A stretch of DNA of 10,566 bases from positions 1 to 10,566 of the forward strand of contig JADGOD010000113.1 in the NCBI GenBank assembly GCA_017883125.1, written 5' to 3'. The position numbers were made by a program, and so were the translations under genes. Source of the stretch: Acidimicrobiales bacterium. Its GTDB lineage: Bacteria; Actinomycetota; Acidimicrobiia; Acidimicrobiales; RAAP-2. Below the pieces are notes generated by a model. The model saw nothing but the letters and a program-made list of their open reading frames with translations. It was not told where the DNA came from and did no database searches. Positions 1 through 6,564 of this stretch are shown piece after piece. Numbering within the stretch: position 1 is the first letter of the stretch; each line of letters opens with the position of its first letter.

Positions 1-740
1 ACCGCACAGAGGGCACCGATCCCCAGCAGCTCGAAGCGGCGCCGGAGCGTCAGGGTCGTTGCCAGGAGCGCGAGCGGGACGAAGATGAAGACCGAAAGGA
101 GCGACAGCTCGTCTCGGCCGAGCATCGAGACCCCGAGCGAGACCCCCATCCAGATGGCGGTTCGCACCCCTGGGTTCTTCCAGAAGCGGTAGGCCATCCA
201 GAGGATCCACCCCACGAGGAGCGGCGTCATCGTCTCGCTGAGCCCGAGCTCGGTGCTCATCCAGATGTTCGGGTAGACGGCGACGAGGAATGCGGCGATC
301 AGGGCGACCCTGCGACCGGAGATCTCTCGGGCGGCATAGGCCACGACGACGATGGCTCCTGCGCCGAAGACGCAGAGCCAGAGTCGAGCCGCGAGGTAGG
401 AGTCGATCCCCAGCGCTTGGGGGATCGCCATGACGAAGACGAACAGCGGCGGCCACGAGGCGGTCTGGACGTGGGGTTGGCCCGGCGTCATGAAGTAGAG
501 GAACGGGTTGATGAACCCCTTGCCATGCACCAGGAGCTTGGCACCGTAGAAGTAGTAGTACCCATCCCCGCCCGGGGTGCGGTTCGGGCGTCCGAGGACC
601 GAGATCACCCGGATCACCACGCCGAGGGCGGTGATCCCGCCCAGCCACCATCCCCAGTGTCGGACTGCTGGGCCCTTGTCGGCGTCGGGCTCGGTGACCT
701 GGTCGGTCACGACCGCTCCGTCAGAATGCTGCTGATCCAC
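1..740 (-). CDS. GT-C membrane glycosyltransferase (GT39/ArnT-like), N-terminal part
   Basis: Partial gene; about 246 codons are visible and the C-terminus lies beyond the left edge. It is probably a polyprenyl-phosphate-sugar-dependent glycosyltransferase of the GT-C fold (PMT/ArnT/GT39-GT83 group), moving a sugar onto an envelope acceptor on the outer face of the membrane. A short cytoplasmic N-terminus (1-29) is followed by a membrane segment at about 30-50. The first external loop then holds GGDGYYYFYGAKLL (57-70), whose Asp59 sits where GT-C enzymes carry the catalytic or metal-binding acidic residue. A WPPLF motif (96-100) resembles the family's HPPLY motif. Further membrane segments lie at about 97-110, 118-137, 145-160, 170-186, 195-208 and 213-231, with acidic residues Glu164 and Glu169 between them. 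I chose GTG at 740, preceded by GGGTGG, because no ATG fits in frame upstream; a GTG about 10 codons further in is possible. It is divergent from an acyltransferase gene, consistent with a glycan-decoration locus. Family is fairly sure, acceptor unknown. Confidence 0.72.
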   Translation of the reverse strand, partial: MDQQHSDGAVVTDQVTEPDADKGPAVRHWGWWLGGITALGVVIRVISVLGRPNRTPGGDGYYYFYGAKLLVHGKGFINPFLYFMTPGQPHVQTASWPPLFVFVMAIPQALGIDSYLAARLWLCVFGAGAIVVVAYAAREISGRRVALIAAFLVAVYPNIWMSTELGLSETMTPLLVGWILWMAYRFWKNPGVRTAIWMGVSLGVSMLGRDELSLLSVFIFVPLALLATTLTLRRRFELLGIGALCA

Positions 741-942
741 GGGACACCACCCTAGTGGGTGGGCCCCGGCGCTCCGAGGAGCGCAACACAGCGCACCCGC
801 ACCGGCGCCGGGGTCACGTGAGGACCCGGGGTGAAGTTTCCCGAAGAGAGCCAGCCGCTATCGTGAACAGCCGGGTGGATGGCGTGGACACATACAGAGA
901 ATCATCCCGCTTGGGACTGTTCTGGCCAGCGCGCGGGATCGC
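741..942. promoter_or_regulatory. Divergent intergenic region between glycosyltransferase and acyltransferase
   Basis: These 202 bases separate two divergently transcribed surface-glycan genes and should hold both promoters. Visible elements are a 16-bp inverted repeat (769-784), a perfect 8-bp palindrome TCACGTGA (814-821) inside a weak stem GGGTC/GACCC (811-815 and 823-827), and a possible plus-strand -10 TATCGT (859-864) with no good -35 at 16-18 bp. I see no convincing small gene. The role is inferred from gene orientation. Confidence 0.35.
769..784. repeat. Inverted repeat GCGCTCC-GA-GGAGCGC, possible operator
   Basis: Two perfect 7-bp arms flank a 2-bp centre. It lies 29-44 bases upstream of the glycosyltransferase GTG and about 160 bases before the acyltransferase start. 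The 2-nt centre is too small for a stable RNA loop, so a dimeric regulator's site is a more natural reading than a terminator. GC-rich DNA yields such repeats by chance, so confidence is low. Confidence 0.3.
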
Positions 943-3033
943 GTGTACCGGCGCCGACAAGCCTCACGGATCGATCCGGTGGGCGTAGGAGATCCGAGTG
1001 CTCCGAGTCCCCTCGACACGGAGCGCCTCGAAGATGTGCCGGGTGGGATCGCGCCGCCGGCCGGGTGGCGCTACGTCCCGGGACTCGACGGGATCCGGGG
1101 GCTTGCCGTCCTTGCGGTCCTGGCGTTCCACGGTGGCATCTCGTTCTTCGGAGGAGGGCTCCTCGGCGTCGACGTCTTCTTCGTCCTCTCGGGCTTCCTG
1201 ATCACCTCGCTCCTCGTCAGCGAGTGGAGCCGTAGCGGCAAGATCAGCTTTCGGTCCTTCTATGAGCGGCGAGCCCGTCGGCTGCTCCCGGCCCTTGTCC
1301 TGACCATCGTGTTCGTGGCGTTCTACGCCTATTTCTTGGCCGATCCGTCGACTCGGAGCACGATCCGCGGAGACGCGCTCGCCACGATGACCTACGTGGC
1401 GAACTGGCGCTTCATCATCACCGACCAGAACTACTTCATCCACTTCGGGGCTCCCTCCCCGCTGCTGCACACGTGGTCGCTCGCCGTCGAGGAGCAGTTC
1501 TACGTGGTGTGGCCGACGCTGGCGCTGTTGGTCCTGCGCTGGCGCCGGACCAAGGCGCTCGTCGTGGTCGCCGCCCTGCTCGCCGTGGCATCATCCGCTC
1601 TCGGGATGTACCTGTTCCACATCGGCCAGAGCCCCTCTCGCCTGTACTACGGCACCGACATCCGCATCCAAGAGGTCATGGTGGGTGCGTGCCTCGCGGC
1701 GTGGTGGGGCGGCACGCAGGGTCTCGGGCACCAGAGGCCACAGCACTCCGTCACCGCCCACCTCGAAGTTCGCCATTGGCGGGCGGTGTGGAGCGACCGA
1801 GCACTGCTCGTGATCGGGATCCTCGGGACCGCCGTGCTGTTCTGGGCCCTGCACTCCGTAAACGGCTCAGCACCCTTCCTCTACCGAGGCGGCTTCCTGG
1901 TCGTGGCGTTCTCCACGCTCGCCCTGATCGCCACGGTCGTGCGGCTCCCGCGGAGCCCCCTGGCGCTCGCCTTCTCCATCGCACCGCTGCGCTATGTCGG
2001 TCGGATCTCCTACGGGCTGTACCTGTACCACTGGCCGATCTTCCTGTCTCTCAGCGGACCGAGGACCGGGCTTCGGGGTCCCGCCCTCCTCAGCCTCCGG
2101 CTGGCAGTGACGTTCCTCGCCGCTGCGGTCTCCTACCACTTCATCGAAGAGCCGATCCGCCGCCACAAGTGGCTCACCCCCCGCCGCCTGGTGATCGCAC
2201 TGCCCGCAGTGGCCGCCGCCACCGTGGTCGTGCTCGTCCTCGGCACCATGCCGGGCTCCACGGTCTCGACGACGACCCTGCGCAACCCGACTCCGTCACA
2301 GAAGCATGCTCTCTCGGTGCCCACCACGACGGCCACGACGCCGGCGAGGCCTGTCCGGGTGCTCATGGTGGGCGACTCGATGACGATGATCATGGCCAAC
2401 GGGCTGTCCGTCGAATCAACGGCCTGGGGCGTCGACATCTTCAACGAGGCCGTCGTCGGGTGCGACCTGTTCCCCGAGGGCCTCGTGCGCTTCCAGGGCA
2501 ACACGACCACCCGGGCTGGTGGGTGTGCGACGTGGCCGTTCCTGTGGCCCACCCTGCTGACGAAGTACCAGCCCGACGTGGTCGCGATCGGTGTCGGGCG
2601 CTGGGAGGTCGCTGACCGCCAGATCAACGGGACCTGGTACTCGATCGCCGACCCGATCCTCCAGCACGCCATCATCGACCAGCTCAACCGGGCGGTGGCC
2701 GTGGCCGGCTCCCAGGGGGCCAAGGTCGCCCTCTTGACCCTTCCCTACGTCCAGCAGACCACCACCGCTCCGGACGGCACCCCGTGGGACATCAACCAGC
2801 CGTGGCGGACCGACGCCTACAACGCACTGGTCCGCCAGGTCGCCGCCCAGCACCCCGGTCAGGTCACGGTGATCGACGTGAACAAGATGCTGGACCCCAA
2901 CGGCGTCTACACCTCGTACATCGACGGGATCCGAGTCCGCGACACCGACGAGGAGCACCCCTCGATCCTCGGTGGCGAGTACCTGCGCCCGCTGATGCTT
3001 CCTGAGTTCGTGCGCCTGAGCAATACTCGTTGA
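943..3033 (+). CDS. Membrane O-acyltransferase (OafA-type) with C-terminal SGNH-like domain
   Basis: 696 residues. The acyltransferase-3 membrane domain (about 45-435) should move an acyl group, commonly acetyl, across the membrane to a sugar hydroxyl; the extracytoplasmic C-terminal domain (about 470-690) probably completes the transfer. Visible family motifs are GLDGIRGLAVLAVLAFHGG with His63, an arginine cluster at 109-113, HTWSLAVEEQFY (176-187), SYGLYLYHWP (356-365) and FIEEP (400-404). About ten or eleven membrane segments are apparent, then a Thr/Pro-rich linker (436-470). The SGNH part shows GDS (Ser479) and a DxxH dyad (Asp669, His672). The block-III Asn is not obvious: that stretch reads IGVGRWEV (549-556). 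The start is uncertain. GTG 943 gives a Pro/Arg-rich 40-residue leader with no clear ribosome site, and in-frame GTGs at 979 and 1036 are alternatives. The 3' end meets the next acyltransferase, suggesting an operon. Substrate unknown. Confidence 0.88.
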   Translation: MYRRRQASRIDPVGVGDPSAPSPLDTERLEDVPGGIAPPAGWRYVPGLDGIRGLAVLAVLAFHGGISFFGGGLLGVDVFFVLSGFLITSLLVSEWSRSGKISFRSFYERRARRLLPALVLTIVFVAFYAYFLADPSTRSTIRGDALATMTYVANWRFIITDQNYFIHFGAPSPLLHTWSLAVEEQFYVVWPTLALLVLRWRRTKALVVVAALLAVASSALGMYLFHIGQSPSRLYYGTDIRIQEVMVGACLAAWWGGTQGLGHQRPQHSVTAHLEVRHWRAVWSDRALLVIGILGTAVLFWALHSVNGSAPFLYRGGFLVVAFSTLALIATVVRLPRSPLALAFSIAPLRYVGRISYGLYLYHWPIFLSLSGPRTGLRGPALLSLRLAVTFLAAAVSYHFIEEPIRRHKWLTPRRLVIALPAVAAATVVVLVLGTMPGSTVSTTTLRNPTPSQKHALSVPTTTATTPARPVRVLMVGDSMTMIMANGLSVESTAWGVDIFNEAVVGCDLFPEGLVRFQGNTTTRAGGCATWPFLWPTLLTKYQPDVVAIGVGRWEVADRQINGTWYSIADPILQHAIIDQLNRAVAVAGSQGAKVALLTLPYVQQTTTAPDGTPWDINQPWRTDAYNALVRQVAAQHPGQVTVIDVNKMLDPNGVYTSYIDGIRVRDTDEEHPSILGGEYLRPLMLPEFVRLSNTR

Positions 3034-3065
3034 GTTCAGAGGACGAGGTAGGGCGGAACGGGTTC

Positions 3066-4352
3066 ATGGCTGAGGGTTCGGGGGTCCACGACGCAAGCCA
3101 TGTCGTCGCCGTCGAGCACGAAGATCCGACCCCCAAGCGGCCACCTCGGTTTCCCGCCTTCGACGGTCTTCGAGCGATCGCCGCACTCCTGGTCCTCGGG
3201 GTCCACTGCGCGTTCGTCTCCGGGTTCACCCCCCGCTACCACTGGGGCATCTACACCGCCCGGCTCGAGATCGGCGTCTCGGTCTTCTTCCTCATCTCGG
3301 GCTTCCTCCTCTACCGCCCCTTCGCCGTCGCCCACCTTGCTGGCGCCCCCCGGCCGAGGACCGGTGCGTTCTGGCTGCGTCGACTCCTGCGGATCATCCC
3401 GGCCTACTGGGTGGCGCTCTTCCTGATCACCTCGGTCTTCCACTTCTCCACGATCGGTCCGGGCGGCATCAAGGCCTATGTCGTCCACTACTTCTTCCTC
3501 CAGATCTACTTCTGGGACCAGTGGCAGTACGGGATCACCCAGGCGTGGTCGCTGTGCGTGGAGATGACCTTCTATCTCATGATCCCGATCTACGCCATGG
3601 CCATCGGCCGGTGGCGCAGGGTCCGGACCGTCCACCAGCGCCTGGCCGCCGAGATGGCGGGCCTCGCCGTCCTCGTCGCCATCGGCCTGGCCTGGCGCAT
3701 CTTCGTCATCGCCCATCTCGCAGGAGGCAGCCACATCTACCGGCTCGCCACCACGTGGCTGCCCGCATCGCTGGACCTCTTCGCCTTCGGGATGCTCCTC
3801 GCCATCATGAGCGCCTGGAGCCACGAGCGCGAGTGGGAGCCCGCGTGGCTCTCGTCGAGGTGGCTCCCGTGGACCTGCTGGGCGCTGGCGGCGGCCAGCT
3901 TCTGGGCCGTGGCGCACGTCGGTGTCCCCAAGCTCCCTATCTACGTCGAGACCTTCCGGGATCTCCCCCGCCAGACGCTCTACGGGCTCTTCGCGTTCTT
4001 CCTCTTGGTCCCCGCCGTCTTCGGCCCGTCCCGCCAGGGGATCATCCGCAAGACCCTCGAGTGCTGGCCGGTGGCGTCACTCGGCGCCGTCTCCTACGGC
4101 ATCTACCTCTGGCACCAGGCCTGGATCGACGACCTGCTCACCACCCGCCACCTCCAGCTCTTCAACATCGCGTTCTGGCCGTTCTTCGGCGCCATCGTCG
4201 TGCTCTCCGTGGCCACCGCCACGCTCAGCTACTTCATCATCGAGAAGCCCGCCCTGCGGCTCAAGAACTCCCTGGCCTGGTGGCAGCAGCGCGGCTCGGC
4301 CTCCAACGAGGACCCCTCGGCCGCTCCCCCTGACTCAGACGCCCCGTCCTGA
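3066..4352 (+). CDS. Membrane O-acyltransferase (acyltransferase-3 family), stand-alone
   Basis: 428 residues from ATG 3066. It is an integral-membrane acyltransferase of the OafA/NodX type without an SGNH domain, expected to O-acylate a surface sugar or lipid-linked glycan. Motifs, numbered from this ATG, are FDGLRAIAALLVLGVH with the family histidine His47, FFLISGFLLYRPF (75-87), RRLLRIIPAYW (105-115), QAWSLCVEMTFY (159-170, the equivalent of HTWSLAVEEQFY), SYGIYLWH (343-350) and YFIIEKP (389-395). About ten membrane segments are apparent, with a hydrophilic Ser/Pro/Asp tail after about 400. The reading frame also has a TTG at 3030, where TTGA would overlap the previous stop and give 440 residues. 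I prefer ATG 3066 because GGGCGG lies about ten bases upstream, while nothing like a ribosome site precedes 3030. It shares family motifs but little else with the preceding acyltransferase, so the two are not a recent duplication. It ends six bases from the convergent luciferase-like gene. Confidence 0.87.
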   Translation: MAEGSGVHDASHVVAVEHEDPTPKRPPRFPAFDGLRAIAALLVLGVHCAFVSGFTPRYHWGIYTARLEIGVSVFFLISGFLLYRPFAVAHLAGAPRPRTGAFWLRRLLRIIPAYWVALFLITSVFHFSTIGPGGIKAYVVHYFFLQIYFWDQWQYGITQAWSLCVEMTFYLMIPIYAMAIGRWRRVRTVHQRLAAEMAGLAVLVAIGLAWRIFVIAHLAGGSHIYRLATTWLPASLDLFAFGMLLAIMSAWSHEREWEPAWLSSRWLPWTCWALAAASFWAVAHVGVPKLPIYVETFRDLPRQTLYGLFAFFLLVPAVFGPSRQGIIRKTLECWPVASLGAVSYGIYLWHQAWIDDLLTTRHLQLFNIAFWPFFGAIVVLSVATATLSYFIIEKPALRLKNSLAWWQQRGSASNEDPSAAPPDSDAPS

Positions 4353-4358
4353 CGTCGC

Positions 4359-5060
4359 TCAGCTCCGGGCGATCCTCGTGGTGAAGGGCTCGCCGCCAGA
4401 GCCGAGGTCCCAGAGCACGAGCGCTCGCTGACCCAGCCCGTCGAGCCCGCCGTCGACGAGCACCACGTCGAGGTCATCGACGGCGCACCAGACGTCGCTT
4501 CCGAGGCTGGCGTCGGCCGCAGTTCGGAGGCGGAGCGGCCCACCCTGCGCATCGGTGAGCAGCGTGCGGACCTCGGGGCCCCCGGGTGAGAACGGCCCTG
4601 GCCGGTTGGGGGCGTCGATGACGAACTCGGCGTCTCCGCCAGCGGTGGCGACATCGCCCGAGAGCATCGCCGTGACGACCTCGGCGGCCTGGGCGAGGCG
4701 GACGGCATCGACCCCTCGGAGGAGGAGTCCGGTCCTCCCTCTGGCCAGGTGGTCGAGCGTCGTGAGCTCTCGAGCAGCCACCGACGCGGAGCGGCCCGCT
4801 CCCACGTCGAGGATCGCTCCGAACCCCACGTCGCACCCCGTGTCGGAGAGCGCCGCAGCTACCACGAAGGGGTCGAGCGGTTCACCACGGCTGGTCAGCC
4901 GATCGAAGAAGACGGTGCCCACCCCTGCCGAGGAGAGGCGTTGGCACCACCCGGCCAGCGAGCCGAGGATCACGTCGAGCCCCGAGACGTCGACGGGTCC
5001 CACCACCAGCCATCGAGCGTCGGACACCGAAGCGCCCGTTGGCGTCTCCGATGCGCTCAT
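4359..5060 (-). CDS. Short luciferase-like (flavin/F420-dependent) oxidoreductase homologue
   Basis: 233 residues. The N-terminal half resembles bacterial luciferase-like monooxygenases. DPFVVAAALSDTGCDVGFGA (63-82) corresponds to the strand-turn where the family has DPF-x-AAL-x-T-x-x-IGLG, and ARELTTLDHLARGRTGLLLR (96-115) matches the family's A-x-Q/E-x-x-TLDHLSGGR-x-x-LG. DAPNRPGPFSPGGPEV (149-164) resembles the P-x-P-x-QxPGPP-x-x-x-GG element that normally lies near the middle or end. Family members are usually 280-350 residues, so this one is short, and its C-terminus (165-233) is Asp/Gly/Leu-rich and not clearly alignable. It may be a reduced enzyme or a non-catalytic fold relative; I cannot assign a substrate or choose between FMN and F420. 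The ATG lies 11 bases after the DUF2469 stop, so it is probably the last gene of the ribosomal-protein cluster. No strong ribosome site is visible. Confidence 0.68.
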   Translation of the reverse strand: MSASETPTGASVSDARWLVVGPVDVSGLDVILGSLAGWCQRLSSAGVGTVFFDRLTSRGEPLDPFVVAAALSDTGCDVGFGAILDVGAGRSASVAARELTTLDHLARGRTGLLLRGVDAVRLAQAAEVVTAMLSGDVATAGGDAEFVIDAPNRPGPFSPGGPEVRTLLTDAQGGPLRLRTAADASLGSDVWCAVDDLDVVLVDGGLDGLGQRALVLWDLGSGGEPFTTRIARS

Positions 5061-5071
5061 CGGTCGATGAC

Positions 5072-5365
5072 TCAGAGCTCCGCGTCGGGAAGACGCTCGA
5101 TGTTGACGTCTCGGAACGTCATGACCCTGACCGACGGCACGAACCGAGCAGGTCGGTACATGTCCCAGACCCAGGCATCGGTGAGGGTGAGCTCGATCAG
5201 GGGAGGCGACGTGTCGGAGTGCACGGTGACCTCGACGTTGTTGGCCAGGTAGAAGCGGCGCTCAGTCTCGACGATGTGGGAGAAGAGGCCGATGACCGCC
5301 TTGTACTCCTGTACGAGCTGAAGCTCGATGGTCGCCTCGTAGCGTTCGAGATCTTCGTCACTCAT
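5072..5365 (-). CDS. DUF2469 family protein (Rv2901c-like)
   Basis: 97 residues, the usual size for this actinobacterial family of unknown function. The N-terminal helix-rich segment has MSDEDLERYEATIELQL and VETERRFYLANNVEV (32-46), followed by the family's hallmark DAWVWDMYRPARFV (63-76) and VRVMTFRDVNIE (79-90). No signal peptide or membrane segment is seen, so it is probably cytosolic. The start is fixed: an in-frame TGA lies four codons upstream of ATG 5365, and the intervening codons are not usual starts. There is no Shine-Dalgarno sequence directly before the ATG; instead a 13-nt inverted repeat touches it. In mycobacteria the gene follows rplS-lepB-rnhB, whereas here it follows rplS directly. 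Function unknown; family assignment is confident. Confidence 0.93.
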   Translation of the reverse strand: MSDEDLERYEATIELQLVQEYKAVIGLFSHIVETERRFYLANNVEVTVHSDTSPPLIELTLTDAWVWDMYRPARFVPSVRVMTFRDVNIERLPDAEL

Positions 5366-5378
5366 GTGACACCGTCAC
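5366..5378 (-). promoter_or_regulatory. Hairpin GTGAC-GGT-GTCAC touching the DUF2469 start codon
   Basis: Read on the minus strand, a perfect 5-bp stem with a 3-nt loop ends exactly one base before the ATG at 5365. In mRNA it would cover the place where a Shine-Dalgarno sequence normally sits, and none is seen there. It could limit initiation, or the gene may rely on ribosomes finishing rplS. The stem is short, so this could be chance. Confidence 0.3.
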
Positions 5379-5411
5379 CGAAGTCCGCAACCAGCCTGGA
5401 CAAGCGACGAA

Positions 5412-5765
5412 TCAGCCGCGTGCGACGCGGCGCTCCTTGACCTTGGCGGCCTTGCCGTGAAGGTCACGCAGGTAGTAGAGCTTGGCCCGGCGAACGTCGC
5501 CGTAGCTCTCGACCTCGATCTTCGACACGGTCGGCGTGTGCAGCGGGAAGGTCCGCTCGACGCCGACGCCGAAGCTCAGCTTGCGGACGGTGAAGGTCTC
5601 GCTCACTCCGGCGCCCTGGCGGCGGATGACGATTCCCTGGAAGACCTGGATGCGCTCCCGGGTACCTTCGACGACGCGCACGTGCACCTTGAGGGTGTCG
5701 CCCGGTCGGAAGTCAGGGATGTCATCACGAAGCGAGTCACGGTCGATCAGCTCAGTGGGGTGCAT
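5412..5765 (-). CDS. rplS: 50S ribosomal protein L19
   Basis: 117 residues, normal for bacterial L19 (about 115-120). L19 sits at the 30S-50S interface of the large subunit, near bridge B8. Family signatures are DIPDFRPGDTLKVHVRVVEG (15-34), RIQVFQGIVIRRQGAG (38-53), VRKLSFGVGVERTFPLHTP (60-78) and the basic C-terminal RRAKLYYLRDLHGKAAKVKE (92-111). ATG 5765 is chosen over an in-frame TTG at 5789 because AAGGA lies seven bases before it and the L19 homology begins here. It follows trmD after 52 bases and precedes DUF2469 by 46. The trmD-rplS pairing is conserved in most bacteria. Confidence 0.98.
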   Translation of the reverse strand: MHPTELIDRDSLRDDIPDFRPGDTLKVHVRVVEGTRERIQVFQGIVIRRQGAGVSETFTVRKLSFGVGVERTFPLHTPTVSKIEVESYGDVRRAKLYYLRDLHGKAAKVKERRVARG

Positions 5766-5772
5766 TGGAAAG

Positions 5773-5777
5773 TCCTT
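5773..5777 (-). promoter_or_regulatory. Ribosome binding site AAGGA for rplS
   Basis: AAGGA on the minus strand, seven bases from ATG 5765. It decides the start of rplS against the longer TTG-initiated frame. Confidence 0.75.
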
Positions 5778-5805
5778 TTGCCTCGGCAAGGGTGGCGGAA
5801 GGAAA

Positions 5806-5835
5806 ATCCTAGCCGCTTCAGGCCCCCTGCTCCAA
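5806..5835 (-). promoter_or_regulatory. Possible promoter for rplS (TTGGAG - 18 - TAGGAT)
   Basis: On the minus strand TTGGAG (5835-5830) and TAGGAT (5811-5806) are 18 bp apart, ending about 40 bases before the rplS ATG and overlapping the trmD stop. The -10 fits TANNNT and the -35 keeps only TTG. Separate expression of L19 would make sense because ribosomal proteins are needed in larger amounts than TrmD. This was found by eye only. Confidence 0.27.
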
Positions 5836-6564
5836 CCGCCCCATCTCTGCGACCAGAGCCTGCTCCTCGTCGCTCAGGCCCCCTCGTGCCTCGATGAGGT
5901 CCGGACGGCGCTCCACCGTGCGCAGGAGGGCCTGAGCCCGCCTCCAGGCGGCCACCTTGCCGTGATCGCCGCTGCGGAGGACCGGAGGGACCTCAAGGTC
6001 CCTGAAGCGGGCCGGCTTCGTCCACTGCGGGTACTCCAGGAGGCCCTCGGCGAAGCTCTCCTCCTCGGGCGAGGCCTCATTGCCGAGGACGCCGGGAACC
6101 AGCCTGACGGCGGCCTCGATGATGCACAGGGCCGCCAGCTCGCCACCTGCCAGGACGAAGTCCCCCACCGAGAGCTCCTCGTCGACCAGCTCGTCCAAGA
6201 CGCGCTGGTCGATGCCCTCGTAGCGCCCACAGAGGAGCGAGAACCCGTCCAGCAGGCTCAAGCGGCTCGCCTCAGCCTGATCGAAGGGTCGTCCGTGCGG
6301 CACCAGGGCGATCAGCGGTCGGGCCGGGCCCCGCTGGGCCTCGACCTCCTCGACCATCCGGAAGATCGGCTCCGGCTTGAGGATCATCCCTGCTCCCCCA
6401 CCGAAGGGGGTGTCATCGACGGTCCGGCGCTCATCGTCGGCTCCATCACGGAGGTCAACCGCCGTCAGGTCGAGGATCCCGCTCTCCTGGGCCCGGCCGA
6501 GGATGGAGACCGAGGCGTAGCTGGTGATGATCTCGGGGAAGATCGTGAAGACGTCGACCCTCAT
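5818..6564 (-). CDS. trmD: tRNA (guanine-N1)-methyltransferase TrmD
   Basis: 248 residues, typical for TrmD. The SPOUT-fold enzyme methylates N1 of G37 in tRNAs with G36G37 using S-adenosylmethionine and prevents +1 frameshifting; it acts as a cytosolic homodimer. Motifs are MRVDVFTIFPE (1-11), DDTPFGGGAGM (50-60), LLCGRYEGIDQRV (110-122, Glu116), VGDFVLAGGE (133-142), Arg154 in AAVRLVPGVLG, and the FAEGLLEYPQWTKP linker (171-184). Numbering coincides with E. coli TrmD, and where that enzyme has the proposed general base Asp169 this one has Glu169 (EEESF, codon 6058-6060). Arg154 is retained. ATG 6564 overlaps the rimM stop as ATGA, indicating translational coupling. A longer frame upstream lies inside rimM and is not homologous. 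Confidence 0.98.
   Translation of the reverse strand: MRVDVFTIFPEIITSYASVSILGRAQESGILDLTAVDLRDGADDERRTVDDTPFGGGAGMILKPEPIFRMVEEVEAQRGPARPLIALVPHGRPFDQAEASRLSLLDGFSLLCGRYEGIDQRVLDELVDEELSVGDFVLAGGELAALCIIEAAVRLVPGVLGNEASPEEESFAEGLLEYPQWTKPARFRDLEVPPVLRSGDHGKVAAWRRAQALLRTVERRPDLIEARGGLSDEEQALVAEMGRLEQGA

Noticed and set aside
1473..2615. Second plus-strand frame of 380 codons inside the first acyltransferase
   Set aside because: It is a +1 shadow, extremely rich in Arg and Pro, overlapping a frame with full acyltransferase motifs. No frameshift is needed to explain the locus.
3036..3917. Minus-strand frame of 293 codons opposite the second acyltransferase
   Set aside because: It is an antisense shadow, low-complexity Asp/Glu/Gly/Arg, without a credible start context or homology.
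4387..4403. GGCTC/GAGCC stem near the convergent junction as a terminator
   Set aside because: It lies within the coding end of the luciferase-like gene, is only 5 bp and has no T-run.
5778..5789. TTGCC-TC-GGCAA inverted repeat upstream of rplS as a terminator or L19 leader hairpin
   Set aside because: The loop is only two bases and the stem five, and no T-run follows, so a terminator is not supported.
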